Shown here: one piece after another, positions 22,975 through 34,480 of the stretch | Numbering within the stretch: position 1 is the stretch's first letter | How the letters are laid out: every line of letters starts with the position of its first letter | Assembly: GCA_010909165.1 (NCBI GenBank) | Contig: MU008167.1 | Location: 1,290,001 to 1,354,000 of the forward strand | Reading direction: 5' to 3' | Source: Anthoceros angustus | Lineage: Eukaryota > Streptophyta > Anthocerotopsida > Anthocerotales > Anthocerotaceae | Length of the DNA stretch: 64,000 bases | Notes under the pieces: generated by a model | The model's database searches: none | Seen by the model: only the letters and a program-made list of their open reading frames with translations | What the model was told of the DNA's origin: nothing | Translations under genes and position numbers: made by a program

Positions 22975-23455
22975 GAGTGGCGCGCATTTGCCAAGCGTTG
23001 GCGATTATGGGAAGAGGACGGCTAGATGGCACACTGGTTGCCACCTGCCCGGTGGAGACGTTTACAAAATGCGGTGAACTGGAAGAGGCACCCGGATTTT
23101 GACAGCTTGCCCACGAAAGCCGTGGAAGCCGAAGCTGCAGGCAAGGAGCAGATGCTGAAGAGACCTAAGCAGAAGCTGCCGGCCCTTTCTGCTGCATCGC
23201 TCCCGGCTGGATCCAACATACCTTGAAAATGACAGACTATTTCAGAACGATATCCGGGCCATGCAAGAGGAAGGCGAGGACTACACTCACTTCTGTGACG
23301 TATGTGCTCTTCCAGCAAGCTTATGCATGTGTGGGACAGGCTGCAGCCGTGCCTTGCCTTCTTGCACAGTTGCATTTTTCTGTATTTTCCTGCTTAGTTT
23401 CATGTAGCTGCTCTCTCGGCTGCCTGCCTTGGGGGCACACTCCCTAAATGCTGCA
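22975..23455 (+). pseudogene. PPR-gene fragment, copy 6
   Basis: Near-identical to copy 2 (2925-3410): KCGELEEA-like and MQEEG words with frameshifts. No open PPR protein. Confidence 0.7.
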
Positions 23456-24759
23456 CACAACCAGGAGCATCTGAGGTTTCAGAACTATGAGATGTATAAT
23501 TCTCCTGGGGACCTGCTCAGGAAGTAAATAGCCGGTTTTATATGCACCAGCCAACCTCTACGGTGCACTACCATATGTGTTCCAGGCATGACAGGATGTG
23601 GTTGTTACGGGAACGTTCCAGACTTCATGCGGCAAATTATCCCACATCGGGGAACTCAGTAGCGTGCACACAATCCGGTATCATTTGGCCGGACCGTGCA
23701 AGTCTGTTCGTGGGTTAGTGGTCGTGCTCAGCCTCACGGCTGCAACCCACTCTATCTGCAAATTTTGGAATAGGGCTAGCTTTCGTGAGCCCTACGTTGC
23801 TACATATCTAATTTTGGAAGGGGCCAACTTGTTCAAGTCGGCCCTACACCACCGATGTTAAGCAGGATCGACAGTGCGCATATTCCAAGCATCTTGATTA
23901 CATTGCATGAGGTGTTAGTTGTTTGCTGATGCCGAGTTCCGATCCGTTTGTACACGTCCCTTGGCCAGGTTCAACCAGCAAATTTTCGCTTAACTGGAGC
24001 GGCCGTTACAGTTGTCGAAGGAGTCCAACCCCGTGCATAGCAGACAGGGCACAACGGTGAGAAAAAGAAATGACTACGGTACAGGGATCCCATTGCAAGG
24101 ACCCTTGTGGCTGAGGCCATGTCGAGGTTCCAGTCCTGGACCGTAAAGGGTTGAGAAGCTCACTCTGGGTCTTCATACTCAGGAACTGTTCTTCCATCCC
24201 TCGCACAGTGGTTATAACTTCCAATTGCGACGAGCATGATTGATCGCAGCGAGGGACGGTTAGGAATCGAAGGCACAAGCATCTGCCTTGAGCTAGCCCT
24301 TGCCGTAGGGATTCCGGGATTCGCAGTGGGAGCGCTCGGAGATTGTCGGGTTTGTGCAATTCAGTAGTGGGAGTATCGGTCAGAGGGTCGTACTTGATGG
24401 GCACTGTTGTAAGTTGGGAGTCTGGAAGCAGCGGATCCTGAGTTGGTTGGCTTTGGGTTGGACTGGATGAGGGTCCCAGCTGCCATGACAGGATGTGACG
24501 GGAACGTTTCTGACTTCATGTGGCAAATTATCCCACATTGGGGAACTCATTAGCGTGCACACAACCCGCTATCATATAATCCGTTTTCTGTTTGAATTGG
24601 TAGAAGGACAAGTTTTGGCTCAGCTCTCTAACTTGCCTTCTCTTATCATTTTCCAAATTTTGGAATGGGGCCAACTTGCGAAAGTCGGCCCTACACCACT
24701 ACCTCTAAGCATTGAAAGCGCGCACCTCTCCACGCAATCTAACCTGATCACTAGGTCCA
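23456..24759. repeat. R1 boxes and S segment, copy 2
   Basis: R1 boxes (23,639 and 24,534), the GGGCC..ACTTGTTCAAGT..GGCCC hairpin at 23,820 and the S segment at 23,907-24,480. Almost identical to 2,061-2,924 and 33,621-34,480. No gene is seen. Confidence 0.7.
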
Positions 24760-25260
24760 CTTGCGTCAGACGGGAGTGGCGCGCATTTGCCAAGCGTTGG
24801 CGATTATGGGAAGAGGACGGCTAGATGGCACACTGGTTGCCACCTGCCCGGTGGAGACGTTTACAAAATGCGGTGAACTGGAAGAGGCACCCCGGGATTT
24901 TGACAGCTTGCCCACGAAAGCCGTGGAAGCCGAAGCTGCAGGCAAGGAGCAGATGCTGAAGAGACCTAAGCAGAAGCTGCCGGCCCTTTCTGCTGCATCG
25001 CTCCCGGCTGGATCCAACATACCTTGAAAATGACAGACTATTTCAGAACGATATCCGGGCCATGCAAGAGGAAGGCGAGGACTACACTCACTTCTGTGAC
25101 GTATGTGCTCTTCCAGCAAGCTTATGCATGTGTGGGACAGGCTGCAGCCGTGCCTTGCCTTCTTGCACAGTTGCATTTTTCTGTATTTTCCTGCTTAGTT
25201 TCATGTAGCTGCTCTCTCGGCTGCCTGCCTTGGGGCACACTCCTAAATTCTGCACACAAC
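24760..25260 (+). pseudogene. PPR-gene fragment, copy 7
   Basis: A further copy of the short PPR fragment, matching 34,481-34,980 almost base for base. FDSLPTK reads near 24,896, MQEEGE near 25,063. Broken by frameshifts. Confidence 0.7.
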
Positions 25261-25847
25261 CAGGAGCATCTGAGGTTTCAGAACTATGAGATGTATGATT
25301 CTCCTGGGGACCTGCTCAGGAAGTAAATAGCCGGTTTTATATGCACCAGCCAACCTCTACGGTGCACTACCATATGTGTTCCAGGCATGACAGGATGTGG
25401 TTGTTACGGAACGTTCCAGACTTCATGCGGCAAATTATCCCACATCGGGAACTCAGTAGCGTGCACACAATCCGGTATCATTTGGCCGGACCGTGCAAGT
25501 CTGTTCGTGGGTTAGTGGTCGTGCTCAGCCTCACGGCTGCAACCCACTCTATCTGCAAATTTTGGAATAGGGCTAGCTTTCGTGAGCCCTACGTTGCTAC
25601 ATATCTAATTTTGAAGGGGCCAACTTGTTCAAGTCGGCCTACACCACCGATGTTAAGCAGGATCGACAGTGCGCATATTCCAAGCATCTTGATTACATTG
25701 CATGAGACGTTTGTCGTCGCCGATGCTGAGTTCCGATTCGCTGCGATCTAGAGCAGCCGTTACAATTGTCGGAGGAGTCCAGCCACCTGCATAGCAGATA
25801 GGGCAGAACGGTGAGAAAAAGAACTGACTACGTTGCAGGGATCCTAT
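25261..25847. repeat. R1 box repeats
   Basis: R1 boxes, two small hairpins near 25,570 and 25,616, then the R1-to-copia joint at CCTATGGGTTCGG (about 25,845). The same joint occurs at 35,570. Confidence 0.65.
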
Positions 25848-26990
25848 GGGTTCGGACTTTGGGTCTCGTCCTTCTCTTAGTTGTTTTAATTGTCATCAAC
25901 CTGGGCATGTTGCTCAGTTTTGTCAATTTCCTGAAGTTCCTAATTTTCCGCCAAGTAAAGGTTATTGATGAGCCACAAAGTAATGTTCCTCCGTTATTTT
26001 GTTTGTCTACATAACTCTCTATGCTTGTCTTGTTGAGTGCTGCTGGTGGTGTAGATGATGTATGGCATATTGATTCCGTGCGCTCAATATAACACTAATA
26101 AGCAAGATTGGTTTTCGAATTTCAAATCAACGGATATATATTCGTGATAATTCCTCCTATCTCATTGAGGGTGGGAGATAGTGGTGTTGTGAAGTATGAT
26201 GGTTCTACTGCATATTTGCGTCATGTTCAGATATTCAGGTGTCTAGAAATATATTCGATGATTTCCGATATATTTTCTCGATGGGTTCAAAATGAATTTT
26301 CATCGATCGATTTTTCTTACATGACCGATCTCGGTGTTTGAACTTTTAAACAATATTATGAGCGTCTCATTGGTCGATGCTTAAAATCTTATGACAAATA
26401 ATGGTGGTGAAGATACTTCAACAAATTTTCAAACTTAATTATCTTCTTTGGTATTCAACATCATACTACTATTCCTTACTTACCGTAATAGAATGGTCGT
26501 GTAGAAATACAAAATAAAATTCTTGCTGGTGCTGTTTGTTGTATGTTATTTGGTATGAGTTTGGCTCCAATTTTTGGGTTGAAGCAGTTCGACAATGCTT
26601 ACATTATGAATAGGGTTGTTTATGATATTCTTATGGATTAAACTCTAGAGGCATTGTGGATCGGTGTTGTTCCTTCTTCAACAAATCTACATGTGTTTGG
26701 ATGTGACAAGAGAGCAACTCCTAAGAGGATGTTGTCTTACCGCCATATTACAAATGCTTTAAATTTACTAGCACCAACAAATTGATAGAATATGTAAGGA
26801 CCATAACAAGAGCTTTATACATATATAACAACAAGATACAAGATACACAGAGTGCACAAAATTAGATGTGCAAAATACTATTGTCTTACGGACCCTTATA
26901 AAGGTGGAGGACCTTCATGAGCTCGATGGTCTACCTTTGGACAAAGGGGTTGGCCTCCCCTTTCCAAAGGTCATGGCAAATTTTCAAACA
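25848..26990 (+). mobile_element. Ty1/copia remnant C
   Basis: Starts within gag just before the CFNCHQPGH zinc knuckle (25,884-25,930), so it lacks the upstream gag part found in A and B. The protease DSG is destroyed by small deletions at about 26,073. Integrase-like words follow. No reverse transcriptase. Confidence 0.82.
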
Positions 26991-27138
26991 GCGAGTTTCC
27001 ATCATCAAAGGTGTTGGCCACGCCATCTTTAGGACGATCATGATTCCTAGAAACGCAGACGGGCGCAGAGGTAAGTAGGTCCTTCTCTATCTCGGACGGC
27101 GATATCTTGGGGTGGTTGGGGTTATAGGGTAGATTAGT

Positions 27139-27165
27139 GCGGGGCACGCCCGACCGGTGCCCCGC
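27139..27165. repeat. GC-rich perfect hairpin, copy 2
   Basis: GCGGGGCAC / GTGCCCCGC arms around a 9-base loop, at the same place before the LTR-like leader as copy 1. Confidence 0.85.
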
Positions 27166-27219
27166 TATGTGTTGTCCCTCACAATGCCGTGATACTAATC
27201 TGACTTGGGTTTAGTGTTT

Positions 27220-27740
27220 GATTAGCATTAATTAATCTAATTACTTATCTTTAAGTAAGTAATTAGTGTTAATTAATCTAAAGTGCTTATGTTAATTAAG
27301 CGTGATTAGTGTTAATTAATCTAATGTGCTTATGTTAATTAAGCATTGATTAGTGTTAATTAAACATGGTTAGCAATAGCTAAGTGGATAAGCTCAAGTA
27401 ATATGCTTTGGCATATTCCTTGCATATTATAGTGTATTCTTAGGATACAATAGCTGGATAAGCTCAAGTAATATGCTTTGGCATATTCCTTGCATATTAT
27501 AGTGTATTCTTAGGATATTTCGCATATGCCGATGCCAATAGGATATCTTAGAATATGCGCTGTGGTCTAGTATATATAGACCCTTCCATTGAGGACAAGC
27601 TCGGATCATAGCTTGTCCTCTAGATATGCAATGCAAGCGTTGTGAGGAGGCCAAAGCTATGACTCGAGCGATGTGTGAGGAATTTGCGTGTTGTTCTCGT
27701 GGGAGTGTGTTTGTGCCACGACGCGAGCTACTCCCTCCTG
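27220..27740 (+). promoter_or_regulatory. LTR-like leader, copy 3
   Basis: AT palindrome, tandem 43-bp and 74-bp repeats, GGTCTAGTATATATAGACC with central TATA at about 27,565-27,583, and the hairpin GAGGACAAGCT (27,591-27,601) / AGCTTGTCCTC (27,610-27,620). One of the 74-bp repeats lost AAGTG. The order TATA, hairpin, leader is constant in three of four copies. Confidence 0.55.
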
Positions 27741-27769
27741 TTGTTACAAGCTATGATCCTGCAAAGGCG

Positions 27770-27845
27770 CTAGATGCTAGGCGATGCTAGGCTTAGTGTG
27801 ATGCTAGGCGATGCTAGGCGATGCTAGGCGATGCTAGGCGAGGCT
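27770..27845. repeat. 10-bp satellite, copy 3
   Basis: GATGCTAGGC tandem units with one interruption (TTAGTGT), then GAGGCTACGC. Confidence 0.9.
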
Positions 27846-27899
27846 ACGCGAGGCGACGCCCGCCTTAAGCAAGTAGGCAAGGGACTCTCAAGTGTGCCC

Positions 27900-28145
27900 A
27901 AGGCTTGAGGCCCAGAGAGGGACCAAGCCCAAGGCCAAGGAGAGGAGGAGGAAGAAGCCTGCCCAAGGCCAAGGAGAGGAGGCAAAGAAGCCCAAGTCCA
28001 AGGCCAAGGAGAGGAGGCGAAGGCCCAAGTCCAAGGCCAAGGAGAGGAGGCGAAGAAGCCCAAGTCCAAGGCCAAGGAGAGGAGGCAAGAAGCCCAAGCC
28101 CAAGGCCAAGGAGAGGAGGCAAGAAGCCCTACCAAGGAGAGGAAT
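27900..28145 (+). repeat. Lys/Pro-rich minisatellite, copy 3
   Basis: Seven to eight 30-33 bp units coding KKPKSKAKERR-like words, ending in the constant border ACCAAGGAGAGGAATGAGGC. Confidence 0.85.
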
Positions 28146-28519
28146 GAGGCTCCATAAGGGGGCTGGCCTTTTAAGGCCAACCAACCAAGGGAGAAACAAG
28201 AGTATTTTACTCTTGGGCCCAGGTTCCAAGGGATAAGGGAGGAGTGGATAGGCATGGGTATGTCATCAGCCCATTTTTTTATTTCACTTTCTGTCTAAAA
28301 CCCCTAATTGGTTGGCACCCCATCCAGGTATTGATCCCCCCCACGGGTGCTTAACTTTAGAGTTCTTATGTCTTTGCTGTCCAACTCACCCAGCTCTTTT
28401 GACAAACTATAGCCTGCAGAGTATTTGTATGCAATTTAAACATGCATAGATACTTAGAGGTTTCACTAATCACGATCTAAGATAGCGGGGTGTGTTAACC
28501 TTGATTAAGGGTTTGACCT
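28146..28519. other. Gypsy leader between minisatellite and gag
   Basis: Non-coding leader with CAAGAGTATTTTACTCTTGGGCCC, a short inverted repeat (AAGAGTA..TACTCTT), near 28,197. Same as 12,385, 15,785 and 37,955. Confidence 0.6.
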
Positions 28520-29870
28520 AGTCACTAACCGCCTGGAGTGCATGCCTGGACACACTCGATCCGGACGGAGCTACCAACCAGCAAGTCCATCGGAGCAAAT
28601 TCGAAGTCCCGACCAAGAGGAGAAGTGCGAACACCTCGATTTTGGTACCACCGAAGGACGCGGAGGAACCCAGCGACACAATCAACAATCTTTGAAGGAT
28701 CTGTGAGTGGCAACACACAAGACACGTTAGTGCCGGACAACTCTGGAAGCGACATGAGGAGGACTTGTCTCTTGGAGTCGCCAAGATGGGAGGAGACAAG
28801 GATCGAATGGAGTTGTTCACAGACGAGCGGCACCTTGCCACCGGAGGACTTCATCGAGAAGTACGCGTGTGTGAGATGGAATTGAAGACCGGATACACGA
28901 AGCGATACGGCTTCATCCAAATGCCAAGTACTTGGGGATGAAGCATTGGCGTGCTATCGCGAGCACAAGGCGAGGCTGTTGAGCGGCACACCGGAGGACC
29001 AGTGAGTAGCATCAAGTCTGAGGAACCAGGCAGAGCAGTCACCGAGTGGGCACGATCCCATCAAGAGATGTTTGACATCCTACTGGAGTTTCCTGCAAGC
29101 ACGGATGAGAAGATCTCCGACACACTTCAAGATGAAGTCAGGCGAGACCGCGAAGATGGCTTACCGAAGAATCGACCAGTTGGTACGTGACACCAAGATC
29201 ATGAGTGACCGACTGGCTGCAGAGAAGTACTTGCAGGGCGCATGAAGGTGCAACAAGCACAAAGGGCAACACTACACCCTCAAGGAAGTGTACGAGATGG
29301 TGACAAGATAGGGCTCAGACTCGTGGTTGCTGCAAGTGATTACTCCAAAGACAAGTAGGAGTGGTGGACGACATGACCGACGCTGAGGTCGAGTGGAGGA
29401 GCTCGGCGAGACAAGCCAGCCCACAGCCCAAGTGACGAGCCTCGCGTGAGGTGCCGAGGGGCGGACCATTCCCTCATGAGTGCGAGCATGCATTCGGAGG
29501 AGTCAAGGGTGAGGAGCCATGCCCTAGGTGTGGAGGTACGGCACAATGAAGCGGCATGTTGGGAGAAGCATCCGAATTGCGGCCTACGGGTTATCGAGCA
29601 GCAACCCCGCCAATGCATCTGCGTCAACCTCATCCACAAAAGAAGAGCAAAGGCGCCGGAGGAGGCACTGCGAAGTCCCGTGGACAAAAGAAACGGGAAG
29701 CATCAAAGAAGACGATGGATGCTACGTGGCACGCCTTGCAAAGCTGGAGAAGTTGGAAGGCGAAGATCAAGGAGAGCAGCATCATCATCGAAGGACGAAG
29801 AAGATGAGCACAAGCTTGGATACATGGCGACTGTGACCAGATCCAAGGGCAAGGGGAAGAAACCTCTGGC
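28520..29870 (+). mobile_element. Ty3/gypsy-like gag remnant, unit 2
   Basis: Most complete gag-like copy. Words in shifting frames: EDFIEKY near 28,848, EWARSHQEMFDILLEF at about 29,045-29,092, TLKEVYEMV near 29,276, CPRCGG at about 29,522. A basic KEDDG..RLAKLEKL region lies near 29,705-29,755. The knuckle spacing is off by one base. Capsid identity is inferred from order and composition. Confidence 0.62.
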
Positions 29871-30985
29871 AGCTACGAGAGAAGATAGCTCAGAGGAAGA
29901 AGAGGATGTCTTGACACCAGCAGTGCGGAAGACACGGAAGGAAGCTTCGGGATCCTCTTCCCGAACCTATGCCAAGATGCCAAAGTCGTTTGAGCCATTG
30001 CCAACAGGAGCAACTGTGGGAGCAACATCAAAGTCCAGAGTGGGCGATGTGGAGAAACCCATGCACAGATTGCTGACGGAGACGATGGCACAAAAGCTTC
30101 TGGAGATGCCATGTTTCAGCCTACAAGACATGGGGTTGAGCGTGAAGGAAGTCAGGGGTTTGACTCGGCGGATGTTGACAACCCTTGAAGACGAAGCAAG
30201 TGTCGACAATGTGCCACAACAGGTGGCAATGATGTCATTGCTGACTGAGCCAAGCATCTCGTGGAGAAGCGGAATGTCGCACGAGTGGGAGTGGCTTTGG
30301 TCAACAATCGGAGAGGCACATTGAAATCAATGGATTCGCACCAAGGAGGGTGTTGATTGACACCGAGCAGCCGGTGATCGTTGGAAGAAGAGTGAAGGAA
30401 GCGTTGGGTCTCCACCAAGAAAGGTTGAAGGAAACCAAGTGGAAGATCCAGACTGCACTGGGACCACGGAGCATGTGTTGGGGTGACAAGGTACAAGTCA
30501 AGGTTTCATTCAAACCAAGAACAACAGACTTCACCTTTGTCGAGGTACACCGCTGGTCACCGATGATACATTTGATGTCTTGCTGGGAGCGGACGCTTTG
30601 TACAAACCTGGAGTCATGGTGGATTTGTGGACGGAGACAGTCTACTATCGACCAGGCTGGAGAAGCTGGAGCAAAACCGATGAACGGATTGCCCGCATCC
30701 CTCTGCATGGCAAGGATCATGAGAACCTCATTGCCTTCTACCCAAAGGTTTGGCGTCAGAGTGAAGGACACGCCATACGTGCTTGAACCTCTTGGCGTGT
30801 CTAACAACCGCAATCGACGATGGAGGATTTCGACGAGGAGGAGGAAGACAAGCTAGGGTTGCAACCACCCTGAGGAGGTTCTTCAAGTCACCGACGGAGT
30901 GGATGCAAAGAATGAGCCGTGCAAAAGCTGTGGAGGATGGTGCAAGAGGACCAAGGTCCTATGAGCCGAGAACTCTAAGTTCTGC
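29871..30985 (+). mobile_element. Gypsy-like protease region, unit 2
   Basis: An open stretch covering 29,446-30,324 includes an acidic EEEEDVLTPAV word and KMPKSFEPLP. Downstream come SLVNNRRGTLKSMD-like sequence (about 30,292-30,335, where a retropepsin active site would be expected but no clear DSG is readable), RRVKEALGLHQERL at about 30,385-30,426, and FDVLLGADALY at about 30,572-30,604, typical of the last strand of Ty3/gypsy proteases. It ends with a CKSCGGWCKR word near 30,920. Not open as a whole. Confidence 0.62.
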
Positions 30986-31050
30986 CTAGGGTTGAGCCTG
31001 CTTGTGACCTAAACACCTGTGTCATCACATGGCGACTGGAAGACGGCATA

Positions 31051-31171
31051 GTGATGGTGGAACTCTTTGGAGGCATCATCGCTTGAAGCAAGCAAGAGTG
31101 GCATCAAAGTGCGAAGATACGTGCATTGCGACCCGGATCCAAAAGCAAGGATTGTGCCACGATGTGCGAGC
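31051..31171 (+). pseudogene. C5-DNA-methyltransferase motif-I-like remnant, unit 2
   Basis: Best copy of this stretch. VMVELFGGI reads at 31,051-31,077. After a frameshift, GIKVRRYVHCDPDPKARIV reads at 31,101-31,157. The pairing ELFGGI then YVHCDPDPKAR about 17 residues later matches the layout of motif I (SAM-binding glycine loop) and the following acidic strand in C5 cytosine methyltransferases. Methyltransferase domains in Ty3/gypsy-type elements have been described in some eukaryotes. No PC or ENV motif follows; the sequence dissolves into spacer by about 31,300. Short motif only, so the call is tentative. Confidence 0.48.
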
Positions 31172-31329
31172 TACTCCCTCCGTTGTTACAGTTGCACCTA
31201 TATATCTAGCGATTTGTTTGCTTGGTTGTTGGTCGAGGAAGTGCTTATATGAATTCAAGTGCTTACCTCGCGACATCCCCTTTCGCCTTGGGTAGATGGG
31301 ATTTCCATCTCGCTCCTTTTATAAAGTCT

Positions 31330-32213
31330 CCACATTCCCTTTGGACAATTTGTTCATCTCAAACCGGTCTTGTGCCTCTAAAGGAAAAAACTTGCCATAA
31401 GGAAAAGCCATGCTTAAGAGTCTCCAAAGTCATTGCCTTAAGATTTATTGTTCAATAAATCGTCTGGTTGTAGAAGTAGAAAACCTGATACACAACATTG
31501 AGGTGGCACCGAGTTGATCCGTGTGGTGTCATGAGAAGGGGAAAAGAAAAGTAGGGCTTCTCCCTTAATCCTCTTCGTACACCATATACAACACCGGGAT
31601 TAGCATATAAGTGTTTGCTACTAGAAATAAAGGAGAGAGACACACCCATGTGGAAAAGCAAAACGTTTTTGAGGGAGGAGAGATGATGGGGAGAGCCCAT
31701 CTAGCAGAGGCTGGCAGGCAGGCATATGTCACACCTACCGCTTGGAAAAAAGACTCCCCACTTTGATTGATCCGTACAGTTTTCATGTTTGGTGCGCCAA
31801 GTCTTGCAAACACGTTTCGATTCACTCCTGGACGTCTCACTTGCAGGAAGCGCGAGCGGCTGATGTACGTACATCCGCTGCCAAGTCCGGAGCAGCCAAG
31901 GAGCACTTGAGAGAAAGCGGCGAGCAGTTCTGAGCACAAGGAGCGAGTTCTGACTGATTGGTGTTCGCAGAAACAGACCAATTCTGTGAAAGCCAATTCG
32001 TGGTGGGTGGAAGCGGTTTCGAAAGTCTGTTCACGTCGGGAACAGGTTATGCAGTGCCTACACTTGACAGTTGCAGAAGGACTTGTCTAACGTCTAGAGA
32101 ACAAGTTTTGAAATGCCTCTCTCGTGCGAGTTCCTCTGAGAACTGGGAGAATATTGAATGGAGCAGCGTAGAGCTGGCTGGCAGGTCCCAATCTCCATTT
32201 GAGGGACGTGCAT
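31330..32213. repeat. 0.85-kb spacer, copy 2
   Basis: Same spacer as 20,600-21,449. Contains ACGTACATCCGCTGCCAAG near 31,867 and AGCATATAAGTG near 31,601. No gene is seen. Confidence 0.6.
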
Positions 32214-33495
32214 GAGCAGTCCTTTCGGATTTGTGCTCTGTAGCTACTAATACAAGGAAGAATGAAGAATGTTACACAGGTACATCCAGACGTTCTTGAC
32301 GAACACGCTGGAGGTGGTGTTGTTTTTCAGCGTTTTCAGCTTCCACGCTCCCACACTTTATAATCGGGCCCTCTAAGGCAAGCTTCCAGTTATGCCCCTG
32401 CGGCCAGTAGTCCCCAGGCCCGATCTTGACGACGAGGCGATCGTCGATGATAGCAGCGTAAAACTCCTTCCTAGCCTCGAGAATATCGGTGGAGCTCCTG
32501 GAGTGAATGTTGGCCTTCTTCCTCAAGGCGATGAGCTTCCGGATTGGCTCCCGCAGCGTAGGGTCTTTGATGTGGTCGTAGAAGACGGCAACATGGCCCG
32601 GGTGCGTGAGGATGTAAGCATAGCCCTGCAGCTCCTTCCCGGCCGGGAAGCGCCAGTGGCCCTGCGTGGATCCCGTGTCGTGGTTGTCGATGAAGGTAAC
32701 GGCCCGGGCGGACCACCATCCGAGCACCCCGGGGTTTGCGCTTGTTGTCCGTGAGCCGCCAGTACTCGCACCTCTCGATGGCCGCATGCAGAACGCCCTT
32801 GGTGGTGAAGTCGAAGGCGGCCGCCTTGTCCCCGTGGCGTTGATCCAGTTCACGATCCGCTGCCGGTGCGCGTTCTGGTTGAAATCAAGCTCCCGTTGCT
32901 GTAGGACATGCAGTCCCAGAACTCCCCTACGGAGAAGGCGGGCTGGCTGGCGTCGATGTATTCCTTCACATGCCCGCCCCAGAAGCCGCGGACGTAGTCG
33001 AACCTCCAGCCGTCGAAGCCGACCTCGGATTTCAGCCACTGCAGCCACTCGCAGAGATCCCGCCGGACGAAGTCCTGGAGTGGTCGATGTTCGGGGCGGC
33101 GTGGAAGTTCTCCCGCTGCTGTGGTTGCCCCGGCCTTGGAAGTTAGGGTCGTCGGAGACGATGGCCCGGTCGTTCCAGTTCATCTTCCCGCCGTACACAT
33201 TCCAGATGCCCCGGCTGTTCTGCGCCTGCGCGCAGCGGTGGTTCACCACGATGTCTGCCAGAACCTGGATGCCTACGCTGTGGAGCTTGGCGAGGGCTTC
33301 CTTCAGGTCGGCCAGGCTGCCGTACTTGGAGTCCAGGTTGTACAGGTCTGTTGGCATGTAACCCTCGGGAGCTACGGACTGGGATGGAGGGGAGCCAGAT
33401 GGAAGTGAACCCAAATCCGACCAGGTCGTCTGCTTGGGATGCGATGGTCTTGTACCAGTTGTCTGATTTGTGGGACTCCCAGTTGAAGCCTTGGA
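32214..33495 (-). pseudogene. Alpha-amylase 5'-truncated copy, unit 2
   Basis: About 1.28 kb covering the catalytic barrel from the EGYMPTDLYN strand to the end, with 3' flank. One minus-strand frame is open for 449 codons (32,272-33,621), but conserved amylase words switch frames at about 33,100, 32,900 and 32,750, and the start lies in unrelated repeat DNA. The 5' end stops at the same GCCTTGGA joint as 22,818, so the break predates duplication of the unit. Same lesions at CTCCCCTCCATCC and in the SSGENF-equivalent region as other copies. Confidence 0.9.
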
Positions 33496-34480
33496 CTCAT
33501 CTCTAATGTGTTGGCCTATGTCTGTTGGATAATTTTGGGACGGGGCCAACTTGCCATAGTCGGCCCTACACCACAAATTCGAAGCAGCATAAAGAGTGCG
33601 GACATTCCAGGACTCTTGCATGAGGTGTTAGTTGTTTGCTGATGCCGAGTTCCGATCCGTTTGTACACGTCCCTTGGCCAGGTTCAACCAGCAAATTTTC
33701 GCTTAACTGGAGCGGCCGTTACAGTTGTCGAAGGAGTCCAACCCCGTGCATAGCAGACAGGGCACAACGGTGAGAAAAAGAAATGACTACGGTACAGGGA
33801 TCCCATTGCAAGGACCCTTGTGGCTGAGGCCATGTCGAGGTTCCAGTCCTGGACCGTAAAGGGTTGAGAAGCTCACTCTGGGTCTTCATACTCAGGAACT
33901 GTTCTTCCATCCCTCGCACAGTGGTTATAACTTCCAATTGCGACGAGCATGATTGATCGCAGCGAGGGACGGTTAGGAATCGAAGGCACAAGCATCTGCC
34001 TTGAGCTAGCCCTTGCCGTAGGGATTCCGGGATCTGCAGTGGGAGCGCTCGGAGATTGTCGGGTTTGTGCAATTCAGTAGTGGGAGTATCGGTCAGAGAG
34101 GGTCGTACTTGATGGGCACTGTTGTAAGTTGGGAGTCTGGAAGCAGCGGATCCTGAGTTGGTTGGCTTTGGGTTGGACTGGATGAGGGTCCCAGCTGCCA
34201 TGACAGGATGTGACGGGAACGTTTCTGACTTCATGTGGCAAATTATCCCACATTGGGAACTCATTAGCGTGCACACAACCCGCTATCATATAATCCGTTT
34301 TCTGTTTGGAATTGGTAGAAGGACAAGTTTTGGCTCAGCTCTCTAACTTGCCTTCTCTTATCATTTTTCCAAATTTTGGAATGGGGCCAACTTGCGAAAG
34401 TCGGCCCTACACCACTTACCTCTAAGCAGCATTGAAAGCGCGCACCTCTCCACGCAATCTAACCTGATCACTAGGTCCAT
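33496..34480. repeat. R1 boxes and S segment, copy 3
   Basis: Starts with the unit joint CTCATCTCTAATG, passes the hairpin word at 33,542, the S segment (33,621-34,200) and the ATCCCACATTGGGAAC box at 34,247. It lacks the extra PPR block present in unit 2, consistent with recombination at the hairpin word. Confidence 0.7.

Noticed and set aside
27770-27845. Regular 10-bp repeats considered as a CRISPR-like array
   Set aside because: Units are head to tail with no spacers and the context is a plant nuclear genome.
32272-33621. 449-codon minus-strand open frame resembling an intact alpha-amylase
   Set aside because: Conserved amylase words change frame several times and the first part lies in repeat DNA; the 5' end of the gene is missing. 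Annotated as a pseudogene.
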